From: DASTCZ01 sp963704455
GTDB taxonomy: Bacteria; Acidobacteriota; Terriglobia; Acidiferrales; UBA7541
Direction of reading: 5' to 3'
DNA length: 64,000 bases
Assembly (NCBI GenBank): GCA_963704455.1
Contig: OY969905.1
Location: 2,914,001 to 2,978,000, forward strand
Shown: positions 36,092 to 45,119 of the stretch, in pieces
Position numbering within the stretch: position 1 is the stretch's first letter
Layout of the letters: every line of letters starts with the position of its first letter
Made by a program: the position numbers and the translations under genes
The notes under the pieces: model-generated
Database searches by the model: none
What the model was told of the DNA's origin: nothing
Seen by the model: the letters and a program-made list of their open reading frames with translations, nothing else

Positions 36092-37465
36092 ATGCAATTC
36101 TGGAAGAAGTTCGCGATAACTGCAGCGATTCTGGCAAGCGCGGGCGTGCTCCAAGCGCGCGCACAAAGCCCCGTGCAAACCCACGACCCGATGCAGGGGA
36201 TGAACATGCCCGCTACGGACGCCGGCAAAGCGGACGCCGCCGCGAAACTGTTGATGCAACGTGCGTCGGGAACCAGCGCAAATCCCGCATCCAGCAAACC
36301 GCCGATGCTCTTCGCCAAGTATGGCGGCTGGAAATTTATGCTCCACGGGGAAGGCTTCATCTCAGAAGTGCAGCAGACTGGCCCCCTCGGCGCGGACAAG
36401 TTTTTCTCCACAAACTGGTTCATGGGCATGGCCGAGCACGAACTTGGCGGCGGCGCGTTCCAGGTCCGCGCCATGCTAAGCCTCGAGCCCGCGACGATCA
36501 CGGGACGAGCATATCCGGAATTGTTTCAGACCGGCGAGACCGCCTTCGGCCAGCCGCTCGTAAACGGCCAGCATCCCCACAATTTATTTATGGAGCTAAG
36601 CGTGGCCTACGCGCACACGATTGGCGAGCACACCACGCTCGAAATTTATTTCGCCCCTGTGGGCGACCCGGCGCTCGGGCCCGTGGCATTCCCGCATCGT
36701 GCCTCGGCCGAGGAATTGCCGCAAACCCCGCTCAGCCACCACCTGCAGGATTCAACGCACACTTCGGATGAAGTAATTACTGCGGGGCTTTTCCGCCCGC
36801 ACTGGAGCCTTGAGGCCTCCGGCTTCCACGGCGGCGAGCCGGGCGAGAACCGATGGATCGTCCAGACCGGCGCAGTTGACTCCTGGTCGGCGCGCGCGAG
36901 TTGGATGCCGTCCAAAAATTGGATCGCGCAATTCTCCGCCGGTCGGCTCACGAAGCCCGAAGCGCTCGAGCCCGGAGATCAACTTCGCACAACCGCATCC
37001 GTCTCTTACAACCATCCGTGGGAAACGGGCTATTGGACAACAAGCGCGATCTGGGGGCGCGACCACAAGACGGCGGTTCAGCGAAACCTAAACAGCTACT
37101 TGCTCGAATCCGTATTGCAATTTCAAAAGAAAAACTATGTCACCGGCCGCGCCGAGCTTGTGGATCGCGACGAGCTATTCGCCGACACGCCGCGAATCCT
37201 GCAGCAACTTGCGGCAACGGTGGGCACAACATTCCGCGTTGGCGCTTTCACCGCGGGATATACGCGCGACATCCATCTCATACCGCATTTGCTCACGGGC
37301 GTCGGCGCAAATGCAACACTCTATCGAGTCCCCGCGCCCATCCAGCCGTTCTACGGCGCGCACCCCGCTGCGTTCTATGTTTTTCTGCGTTTCCGATTGG
37401 AGGGCACCGGCAGCGGAATGCAGCACACGCACTCCGCCGCCACGCCCGATTTCGAAACCAATTAG
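36092..37465 (+). CDS. Exported outer-membrane beta-barrel-like protein of metal cluster
   Basis: A 457-residue protein with a signal peptide (residues 1-24, ...LQARAQ). A Met/His-containing leader follows (THDPMQGMNMPATD), then a long stretch with amphipathic strands, aromatic girdles and a terminal strand AAFYVFLRFRL, consistent with an outer-membrane barrel. Met- and His-rich segments (GMNMP, QHPHN, MQHTHS) suggest contact with copper or other soft metals, but no family is certain. Its 3' end overlaps the convergent TonB receptor by 4 bp. Confidence 0.7.
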   Translation: MQFWKKFAITAAILASAGVLQARAQSPVQTHDPMQGMNMPATDAGKADAAAKLLMQRASGTSANPASSKPPMLFAKYGGWKFMLHGEGFISEVQQTGPLGADKFFSTNWFMGMAEHELGGGAFQVRAMLSLEPATITGRAYPELFQTGETAFGQPLVNGQHPHNLFMELSVAYAHTIGEHTTLEIYFAPVGDPALGPVAFPHRASAEELPQTPLSHHLQDSTHTSDEVITAGLFRPHWSLEASGFHGGEPGENRWIVQTGAVDSWSARASWMPSKNWIAQFSAGRLTKPEALEPGDQLRTTASVSYNHPWETGYWTTSAIWGRDHKTAVQRNLNSYLLESVLQFQKKNYVTGRAELVDRDELFADTPRILQQLAATVGTTFRVGAFTAGYTRDIHLIPHLLTGVGANATLYRVPAPIQPFYGAHPAAFYVFLRFRLEGTGSGMQHTHSAATPDFETN

Positions 37466-40281
37466 AAGTGGAAGCCCAACTCCCCGGTGAACGTACGCGG
37501 CGTGACGTAGTGCGTGCCGCTGAACGTCGAGAGGAAATTGTAGAGCGCTTCCTTGTTGGTCAGGTTGATCACCGTGAAGCGCGCGCTCCACCTGTACCTG
37601 TCCGCGTGGAAAATATTGTCATCGCCCACCGCGGCGTCAAACAGGTGCCGAGGAGCGATGCGTTGGGGGTTTTTGTCATCGTTCTCCGTGCCCGGCGCCG
37701 GAATATTGATGAGCGTAGAGCCGAACTGAGATGCCAAGCACGTTGACGGAAGGCCATGCGTCGGAGTTGCAGCCACGCCGTTGCACGTAAGGCCTGCTTC
37801 AAATTCCTGGTCGGGGCTGAGCGGGGCTCCGGTGATGGTGTTGACCATGTTGATGAATTGCTGCCCCCCGATCGTAGTCGACGAGAAGGCACAAGTCACA
37901 GTGTCCGCGAAACAAGGCGTCGCCCCGGCGACAAGTCCGCTGTCATACCGCCAGTTGAAGCCGATCCACGGCCCGTTTTTTTTGAACTGATATTGAACGT
38001 GCGTGTTCTGTTCAAACCGCTCATCGTGGTCAATCCGGAAAGGCACAAATGCGGCCACTCCGCCGCCGGGAGTCGCGCCGATGCCGCTAACCTGCGGTAA
38101 GAAGAAGCGCGCAGCAACGCTGGAAAGCGTGACGTAGGCGGAGAAGCCTTTGTAATTCGGGAAGCTGCCCCGAATTGCGAAGCCGGGGATTTTGGAGTTG
38201 TGCCATTCAATAGGGAACGTGATTGGCGTATTGCCCAGAATGCTGAAATCATAGGCATTGTGCGTGTACTTCCAGACGTATTCGCCATCCACGACAAAGA
38301 ATTTCCCGAAGGCTTGCTGGAAACCCGCGTGAAATTCGTTGCGGAAGCCGGGCCGGAGGGGGACTGTGTCACAGGCAATACCCGTCGTGATCGCCATAAG
38401 AGGGTTGATGACCGGGTCCTGGCACCCGAGGCTGGAGACTATGAGATTTTCATTGAACGGCGTCTCCATCGTGCGCGCGTAGGAAATCCGCAGGACGGTG
38501 TTGGTCTTCTTGACGTTGTAGGAAATCCCGGCCCGCGGCTCGGCCTGCCGGTCTATGGTGATGCCGTTGTAAAAGTCGCCACGTACGCCCAAGACGATGG
38601 ACCAGTTGCCCGTCGTGATGGTGTCCTGACCGAAGATCGCCAGTTCCTTAATGTCCGAGCGGCCCTGGAAAAGATATGAGCTTGCGGTGGAACTGGTGCA
38701 ACCGTCCTGCGCGGCATTGGGATGCGGACGCGTCAGGTCGAGGCACCCAAGAAGTGGAACGAAATTAGGATTCACGGTCGTACCACTCACACCGCATTGA
38801 CCAACGCTGACGATCGTCGGATCGGTAACCGCGCTCCCGTCAGCGTTCAGACAAACAGGGTTGAAGGTGGGGTCCACGATCCCGATGGCATCGCCTTCCC
38901 GCAGAAACGTCTGGTCATACACGATGCCGAATTTAAATGTCTGAATACCTTTCGTATAAGAGAAGTCGGTGTGAGCGCCAGCGTCAGCGAGCCTGCGGCT
39001 TTGGCCCACGCTCTGCCTCTGCAGATCCGGCGTGAGGTCTGAGAAGGGGTTCGCGCTCGGATAATAGTTGAACTGATCCTGCCGGTAGAACGCGCCGATC
39101 GTAAAAAGTGTATTCGCATTGAAAATGTGTGTGTAAGTCGGCGCGACGTTGTAAGTAGCGATCTGCGAGCGCTGATCCTGCGGCCCGACGGGAAGCCCAT
39201 TTGGTCCGAGCCCGGCATTGTTTACGACCAGCCCGGTCCACGCGTCCGCGGTTTGCGCGTCAAAGGAATTGGGGTTCTGGAACCAGGAACGCGTGTAGCC
39301 CAGATTGAGCTGGATCGAATCATTTTTTCCAAGACGGTAGTCAATCCGGTCGAAAACGTTTTCCGAGTTGCCTTTGTCGTGGGTCACGGTGAATTCGGGA
39401 GGGTCCAGGAATCTGCCGGTGTTCAGGCCGCTCACCGTTATGAAATTCCCCCACTTCGGGCCGCCATAGGCAAGATCAAAGCCGCCGGTAGCGGTCCCGA
39501 AGGTTCCATATGAGGTATGAATGCTCCCAGTCGGTTGGTTGGCGTCGAGGCCGGACCGGGTCGTCGCGACAATTACGACGCTGGTCTTGTCCCCGTACTC
39601 CACAGACGGCGCCCCTTGAAGCACTTCGATGGACTGAAGCGCGTCAACCGGAACCTGATTGGAGAAGATCTTGCTCTGCTGATCTGTGATTTTCTGCCCG
39701 TCTATGGAAAACGAGTTGGAGGCGTGGTCGCCGAATCCATGGAACAGCCCGTTGGAGTCGGCCACGATGCCCGGCGCGGTCTGTGTAACCAGCGCGCTGA
39801 GCCCGGAAGACGAGCTTTCGAGCGGAACTTTTCCGAAAAGGTTTCGGTCCACGTCGGTATGGTCGCCGGAGACGTTTTCAAGAAGGTCGGGCGCCCCGGC
39901 TTCCACATTCACCGTGACGCTCGTTCCTGCCAGTTTCAAGCCGAGTTTCAGCGTGATGGGCGCACCGGATCGCACGTCCACATCTTGCACAAAATTCTGG
40001 AAGCCCTTGAAAGTCACGGTCAGGTGATACGGATTGAACGGAACGTTGGAAAAGCGGAATTGGCCCTGATCATTCGTCGTCGCCTTCACGTCATAGCCGC
40101 TTACGGGATTATGCAATTCAACGGATGCTCCAACAATCGCCTTGCCATCCGGGTCCAGTACATTTCCCTCAATAGAGCCTGCGTTTCCCGATGACTGCGC
40201 GCGCGCTCCCGTGACCGCAAGTAAACTCAGGCAAACAATGAGTGCGAAAAATACACACCACAGAATTCTTTTGTTCAACAT
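37462..40281 (-). CDS. TonB-dependent receptor with carboxypeptidase-regulatory-like domain
   Basis: A 939-residue outer-membrane receptor. After a signal peptide (to about residue 30) comes a CarbopepD_reg-like domain (GSIEGNVLDPDGKAIVGASV, DVKATTNDQGQFRFSNVPF), then a plug domain (DVRSGAPITLKLGLKLAG, SIDGQKITDQQSKIF, IEVLQGAPSVEYGDKTS) and a barrel ending in the aromatic strand FTGELGFHF. ATG 40281 is preceded by GGGGAGGGG. This domain order is typical of Acidobacteria. Its position beside metal genes suggests metal or metallophore transport; the substrate is unknown. Confidence 0.9.
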   Translation of the reverse strand: MLNKRILWCVFFALIVCLSLLAVTGARAQSSGNAGSIEGNVLDPDGKAIVGASVELHNPVSGYDVKATTNDQGQFRFSNVPFNPYHLTVTFKGFQNFVQDVDVRSGAPITLKLGLKLAGTSVTVNVEAGAPDLLENVSGDHTDVDRNLFGKVPLESSSSGLSALVTQTAPGIVADSNGLFHGFGDHASNSFSIDGQKITDQQSKIFSNQVPVDALQSIEVLQGAPSVEYGDKTSVVIVATTRSGLDANQPTGSIHTSYGTFGTATGGFDLAYGGPKWGNFITVSGLNTGRFLDPPEFTVTHDKGNSENVFDRIDYRLGKNDSIQLNLGYTRSWFQNPNSFDAQTADAWTGLVVNNAGLGPNGLPVGPQDQRSQIATYNVAPTYTHIFNANTLFTIGAFYRQDQFNYYPSANPFSDLTPDLQRQSVGQSRRLADAGAHTDFSYTKGIQTFKFGIVYDQTFLREGDAIGIVDPTFNPVCLNADGSAVTDPTIVSVGQCGVSGTTVNPNFVPLLGCLDLTRPHPNAAQDGCTSSTASSYLFQGRSDIKELAIFGQDTITTGNWSIVLGVRGDFYNGITIDRQAEPRAGISYNVKKTNTVLRISYARTMETPFNENLIVSSLGCQDPVINPLMAITTGIACDTVPLRPGFRNEFHAGFQQAFGKFFVVDGEYVWKYTHNAYDFSILGNTPITFPIEWHNSKIPGFAIRGSFPNYKGFSAYVTLSSVAARFFLPQVSGIGATPGGGVAAFVPFRIDHDERFEQNTHVQYQFKKNGPWIGFNWRYDSGLVAGATPCFADTVTCAFSSTTIGGQQFINMVNTITGAPLSPDQEFEAGLTCNGVAATPTHGLPSTCLASQFGSTLINIPAPGTENDDKNPQRIAPRHLFDAAVGDDNIFHADRYRWSARFTVINLTNKEALYNFLSTFSGTHYVTPRTFTGELGFHF

Positions 40282-40393
40282 AGCCCCTCCCCTAGGGTGG
40301 CCCGAAGGCCTAGATATGTTCATGAATGAATTGCTGGACTCCGACCCAACGTGGCAGGCCGGACCCAACGCGAACAGCAATGGAAGATAGGGA

Positions 40394-40696
40394 TTAAGCG
40401 GAGAGGGGAGGTGCGCGTGGGGTGGCGTGAAGCGCCACGGGAGCCAAGCCAGGATTCTGCTCGGGAGCCGTTACTACGGAACTGATTACAACAAGCAGGA
40501 TGCTGCTTGGTGTAAGCTTCGGGCTAAGCAGCGGAAAATGTGCAACATGGCAGACCTGACAAGCATTTTCAGATTCAGAAGCTGAATCGTGATGATGCCA
40601 GAGGGATACGGAAGTCCCGGTCAACAGAACTAAGAGGGCCACGCAGGCGACAACGCGCCTGTGGAAACACGTTTTAGACAGGCATCCAGGACTCAC
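40394..40696 (-). CDS. Exported peptide with WHHH and CQVCHVAH motifs (paralogue A)
   Basis: A 100-residue protein with one N-terminal hydrophobic segment (residues 15-32), then WHHHDS...ACQVCHVAH, a hydrophobic middle and the C-terminus PRAPPLSA. GTG 40696 is the start, with AAGGGG 5 nt upstream. It shares the W-H-x-H...C-Q-[VI]-C-H-V-[AS]-H core and PRAPP ending with the protein at 46619-46906, so the two are paralogues. CxxCH is also a heme c motif, but the extra histidines favour metal binding. It lies just downstream of the RND pump operon and has its own promoter. Confidence 0.62.
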   Translation of the reverse strand: MSPGCLSKTCFHRRVVACVALLVLLTGTSVSLWHHHDSASESENACQVCHVAHFPLLSPKLTPSSILLVVISSVVTAPEQNPGLAPVALHATPRAPPLSA

Positions 40697-40720
40697 TTCA
40701 ACCCCTTAGAGCAGCGATTT

Positions 40721-40749
40721 AGTGTAATAAGACGCTCGGGACTATGCAA
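40721..40749 (-). promoter_or_regulatory. Promoter of the WHHH/CxxCH peptide gene
   Basis: On the minus strand TTGCAT (40749-40744), 17 bp, then TACACT (40726-40721). The predicted start lies about 18 nt before the GTG. Confidence 0.45.
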
Positions 40750-40820
40750 GGGTTTCAACCTTCTCCGAGGCCCGCTAATAACTAAGAGACAATCTAAAGG
40801 AGATGAAGTCAGGTGCCGCA

Positions 40821-43800
40821 CTACACCTGCAAGACGTCTCTTTCCCGCGCGACCATTTGATAAAGCACGGGGCTGACAATTCGCCCAAGGAACAGCCGCG
40901 AAATCAGACCCGCAACGATCACGATTGCAAACGGCTTCTGCGAATCCGAACCAACGCCGGTGGATAGCGCCGCGGGCAACAACCCAAGGCACGCCACGAG
41001 AGCCGTCATCATAATGGGCCGCAAGCGGATCAGCGATCCCTGCAGAGTGGCCGTGCGGATATCCATGCCCTCCAGCCGGAGCTTGTTGATATAGGACGTG
41101 TCAATGATTGCTGTTTCCGCGGACACGCCCATGAGAACCAATAGGCCGAGCACGCTCGACACACTGAATGGAGTGTGCGTCAGCTTCAAAGCAATCAGCG
41201 CGCCGACCGGCTCCGTCATAACCACGCTCACCACGACGATCAATGGGAACTTGAAGTTGCCGTACAGCGCGAACAGGATCATGAAAATTAGCAGCACCGT
41301 GAGCGGCCCAATGATGGAGAGCTGCGCTTTTGCTTCGAGCAATTCGCTGTATTCTCCGCCCCAGTCCAATCGGTATCCTTCCGGAATTTGCACGGCCTTC
41401 GCGACGGCCGCTTGCCCGGCATTGACGATGCCCTCGAGGTCACGGCCCTCGACCGAGAACTGGACCCCGATGTAACGCGAGTTGTTTTCGCGATAAATAA
41501 ACGAAGCGCCGGAAGATTCGCGGATGTCGGCGAGCTCGGAAAGCGGAACTTGCGTGCCGGAGGGCGTGGGCACCAGAAGCCCGCTGATTTCGTGGGCATT
41601 CGACCGGAATTGCGGCTCCATGCGAACCACCAGATCGAAAAGTTTCTCCCCCTGGATCACTTGCGTTGCCGCTTGGCCGCCCACGGCGGTCTGCACCACG
41701 GCTTCAACGTCGGCAACATTCACTCCCAACCGTGCGATGCGTGCCCGATCCACTTCCACGATGAGGCTCGGCTGGCCAAGCTCACGCACCACGGTCAATT
41801 CCGTGAAACCGGGGACATTGTCCAGCACGCGCTTAATCTCGACGGCCTTATTCTGAAGAACGTTGAGGTCGTCCCCGAACACCTTCACGGCCAGCGAAGA
41901 TTTCAGCCCTGTTAGTGCTTCGTCCACCGCGTCCTCCGCCGGCTGCGTGAAATTGAAAATCACGCCGGGGTAGGAATCGAGTTTGCGTTCAATATCAGCG
42001 GAAAGTTCCGCTTTTGTGCGGATCGCGCCCGTTTTCCATGTTGGATCGTTGTATGGCCGCAATCCGACATAGAACTCACAGTTAAAAAATCCAGTGGGAT
42101 CGGTGCCGTCATCCGGGCGCCCAAGCTCAGAGCCGACGACCGTTACCTGCGGATACGACTGCAGGATGTCACGCACTTTCGGGGCGAACGCTGCGGATTC
42201 CTCGAAGGAAATCGTGTACGGCATCGTCGCGCGAACCCATATGGCGCCTTCATCCAGGTGCGGCATGAATTCGCCGCCGATCAGGGGCACCAATAAGAGC
42301 GATACGCCGAAGATAATCGTGGCAAGCAACATGGTGAGACCGGGATGATCCAAACACCACGTAAGTTCCGCTTTGTACTCGCTCTTGAACCACTCGTAGG
42401 CGCGGTTCGTTCTTTCTTTCACACCCTTCTTGAACATATAGGAAACCAGGACGGGCACGAGAGTGAGCGTAAGCAGCAATGCACCCAAGAGGGCAAACGC
42501 CATGGTATTGGCCATGGGGTGGAACAGCAGCCCCGCGGGGCCGCGCAAAGCATAGATGGGGATGTAGCCGGCGATGATTACCGCGACCGAATAAAAGATC
42601 GGGCGGTCCACGTCACGCGCGGCGGACAGGATAACGTCGTGGAGCGAGTAGGGCTGGCCGCGGCGCAACGCGAGTTCGCGATAAATGTTTTCGACCATCA
42701 CGATCGTTCCGTCAATGATGATTCCGAAATCGATCGCGCCGATGGAGAGAAGGTTCGCGGCCTCGCCCGTGGCGTGCAGGAACACAAACGCGAATAGGAG
42801 CGCAAGCGGGATCGTCAGCGCCGTAATCACCGCGGCGCGGACGCTTACCAGGAAAAACATCAGCACGACGAGCACAAGGATCATGCCGCGCAGAAGGTTG
42901 CCTTCAACCGTATCCGTAGTCACGCGGACCAAATCGCTGCGGTCATAATAGGGGCGGACCTTCACGTCCGGCGGCAGAATGGTGCGGTTCAGTTCATCAG
43001 TCTTTTTCTCGACGCCCTTAAGGACGTTTTGCGTCTGCTCGCCGCGGAGCATGAGGATCACGCCCTCGACTGCGTCGTCGTTGTTTTTCTTTATGTCCTG
43101 GAATCCGAAAATGCCGAGCCGCGGCGCGTGCCCGATATCCACGTGACCAATGTCCTTGATCCGCACCGGCACGCCGTTCGAGCTGCCTACGACGACATTG
43201 CCGATGTCTTCGACGGACTTCAGCAGGCCGAGCCCGCGTACGTAATAAAACTGGCCGCCTTGCGAATAAAAGCCGCCGCCGGTGTTGGCGTTGTTCGCAG
43301 TCAGTTGGTTCAGCACCTGCACGACGGGGATGTGGTAGTTGTAAAGCCGCGCGGGATCGAGATTTACGTGGTACTCCATCGTCGGACCGCCGAAGCCGGA
43401 ATCATCGGCCACACCGTGCACGGAGCGGTACGCACGCTCCACGATCCATGCCTCAATCGTGTGCAACTCCATCGGCGAGCGATCGGGGCTTTCGAGCACA
43501 TAGCGATAAACGAGGCCGCTGGGACTGTATAGCGGTGACATGCTCGGGGTGATGCCGGTCGGCAGTGTCGCGTCTGAAATCCGCTGGAACACGGCGTTTC
43601 GCGCGAAGTAGGGGTCCGTCCCTTCGTCAAAAGTCATGATCACGTCGGAAAGCCCATACAGCGAGATCGAACGCATCACAGCAAGCTGCGGTGTGCCGTT
43701 CATGGCCAACTCGAGCGGAAGAGTGGTAAGCCGCTCCACTTCCTCGGCCGCGTGGCCAGGCCACTGCGTGATCAGTTCGACCATCGGCGGCGAAAGGTCG

Positions 43801-43919
43801 GGGTAAGCGTCCACGGGCATGCGTTGGAACGAAATTGTCCCCGCGACAATGGTCAGGAGAACCACCATCAGCACGAGGAAGCGCTGCCGCAAAGCGAATT
43901 GGACGATCCGATGGATCAT
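40821..43919 (-). CDS. czcA: Heavy-metal efflux RND pump, CzcA-like inner-membrane component
   Basis: A 1032-residue proton-driven transporter with twelve transmembrane segments in two repeats and two large periplasmic loops. The heavy-metal RND signature is present in TM4: GxxxDxxxxxxE as Gly399, Asp403 and Glu410 in GAIDFGIIIDGTIVMVENIY. The DFG-x-x-x-DG form resembles the divalent-cation group (Zn/Co/Ni) more than CusA, so I favour divalent metals, but Cu/Ag cannot be ruled out. It is the last gene of a TolC-adaptor-pump operon, 30 bp after the adaptor. Confidence 0.92.
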   Translation of the reverse strand: MIHRIVQFALRQRFLVLMVVLLTIVAGTISFQRMPVDAYPDLSPPMVELITQWPGHAAEEVERLTTLPLELAMNGTPQLAVMRSISLYGLSDVIMTFDEGTDPYFARNAVFQRISDATLPTGITPSMSPLYSPSGLVYRYVLESPDRSPMELHTIEAWIVERAYRSVHGVADDSGFGGPTMEYHVNLDPARLYNYHIPVVQVLNQLTANNANTGGGFYSQGGQFYYVRGLGLLKSVEDIGNVVVGSSNGVPVRIKDIGHVDIGHAPRLGIFGFQDIKKNNDDAVEGVILMLRGEQTQNVLKGVEKKTDELNRTILPPDVKVRPYYDRSDLVRVTTDTVEGNLLRGMILVLVVLMFFLVSVRAAVITALTIPLALLFAFVFLHATGEAANLLSIGAIDFGIIIDGTIVMVENIYRELALRRGQPYSLHDVILSAARDVDRPIFYSVAVIIAGYIPIYALRGPAGLLFHPMANTMAFALLGALLLTLTLVPVLVSYMFKKGVKERTNRAYEWFKSEYKAELTWCLDHPGLTMLLATIIFGVSLLLVPLIGGEFMPHLDEGAIWVRATMPYTISFEESAAFAPKVRDILQSYPQVTVVGSELGRPDDGTDPTGFFNCEFYVGLRPYNDPTWKTGAIRTKAELSADIERKLDSYPGVIFNFTQPAEDAVDEALTGLKSSLAVKVFGDDLNVLQNKAVEIKRVLDNVPGFTELTVVRELGQPSLIVEVDRARIARLGVNVADVEAVVQTAVGGQAATQVIQGEKLFDLVVRMEPQFRSNAHEISGLLVPTPSGTQVPLSELADIRESSGASFIYRENNSRYIGVQFSVEGRDLEGIVNAGQAAVAKAVQIPEGYRLDWGGEYSELLEAKAQLSIIGPLTVLLIFMILFALYGNFKFPLIVVVSVVMTEPVGALIALKLTHTPFSVSSVLGLLVLMGVSAETAIIDTSYINKLRLEGMDIRTATLQGSLIRLRPIMMTALVACLGLLPAALSTGVGSDSQKPFAIVIVAGLISRLFLGRIVSPVLYQMVARERDVLQV

Positions 43920-43949
43920 GGGTTGGTCTCGATCCCTAAGACTGGAAAA

Positions 43950-45119
43950 TTAGTGCTGCAATGAATTCTTGAACTGCAGGAACAGGCTGCCGTCTCCTAC
44001 GACGTGCTCGCCTTCCTTCAGCCCGCTGGTAATCTGCGTTTTACCGGCGTTGCTTTCACCCAAAGTGACCAAACGCCGCGCGAACTGGTTCGATCCTGAT
44101 TGAACATAAACAAACGGCTGGTTTTCGGTGTCATGCAGCACCGCGGAATCGGGCACAAGCACCGCATCCTGAATCGAGCCCGCCTGCACCAGCGCCGTCA
44201 CATACATATTGTTTTTCAGTTTTCTTCCGGGATTGTCCGTCACGATTCTGGCTTGTAATGTGCGGGTGTTCGGGTCCATCGTCGGCGAGATGTACGAGAT
44301 GCGCCCGTGGAACACTTCGGGATAAGAATCCGTGGTGACATCAACGGCATCGCCGGCGTGCACGGATGCCAGATCGCTCTGGTACACATTCACGAGCACC
44401 CACACGGTGCTTGTGTCGGAAATCGTAAAGCACTGTGTCGCGCCCGGCTGCAGCAACTGCCCCGGCCCTACAAGCCGGTCCACCACTTCGCCCGCGACGG
44501 GCGACCGGAGCGGAATTTGCGGTGAAGGCGGATTCTTCATCAGTGCCTCTGGATCGGGGAATCCAAGCACTTTCAGCGCGTCCGCGCTCGATTCAACGTC
44601 GGCTTGCGCCTGCGTGCGGTCGGACTCCGCCTGCTGGAGATCGCGCTCCGCAATGGCCTGGTGCGCGAAGAGGTCCTGGGCGCGCGCGTAATTTTTCTCG
44701 GCCAATTGGAAAGTGTCGCGTGCTTTGATATAGGCGGAACGAAGCAGCGAATAGTCCGGGCTGTTGATTGTGAGCAACGGCTGGCCCGCGGTCACCATCT
44801 CGCCCGGCGTAACAAGGATCTGATGTACGGGCCCGCTTACCGCCGTAAAAACCGGTGTCGTCGTGAATGCATTGAATGTGACCGCGCCGGTCAGCCGGAG
44901 CACGCGGGCAAGGCGTGTCTTTTCCACGGCCACCACCTGCACGTGCGACATCTGTTCCTGCGGGACCGTGAACAGTGACGCGCTGTCACCTTGCCCCTGT
45001 CCGGTCGTGTACGAAGTCATCTTCGATTCTTCCTGACCGGAACCGCACCCGGCGGCGCACAGGGCGCCGATTCCCGCGCACGCGATCAAGAAAGCTGCAT
45101 GCAGCCGATTCGTTTTCAT
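43950..45119 (-). CDS. czcB: RND efflux periplasmic adaptor (membrane fusion protein), lipoprotein
   Basis: A 389-residue adaptor linking the pump to the outer-membrane channel. The lipobox LCAAGC places a lipid-modified Cys at about residue 25. The biotinyl-lipoyl-like half motifs (TAVSGPVHQILVTPGEMV and RSPVAGEVVDRLVGPGQLL) flank an alpha-helical hairpin (about 125-195). The C-terminus ITSGLKEGEHVVGDGSLFL is typical. Its start overlaps the stop of the TolC gene by 4 bp, so translation is coupled. Confidence 0.92.
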   Translation of the reverse strand: MKTNRLHAAFLIACAGIGALCAAGCGSGQEESKMTSYTTGQGQGDSASLFTVPQEQMSHVQVVAVEKTRLARVLRLTGAVTFNAFTTTPVFTAVSGPVHQILVTPGEMVTAGQPLLTINSPDYSLLRSAYIKARDTFQLAEKNYARAQDLFAHQAIAERDLQQAESDRTQAQADVESSADALKVLGFPDPEALMKNPPSPQIPLRSPVAGEVVDRLVGPGQLLQPGATQCFTISDTSTVWVLVNVYQSDLASVHAGDAVDVTTDSYPEVFHGRISYISPTMDPNTRTLQARIVTDNPGRKLKNNMYVTALVQAGSIQDAVLVPDSAVLHDTENQPFVYVQSGSNQFARRLVTLGESNAGKTQITSGLKEGEHVVGDGSLFLQFKNSLQH

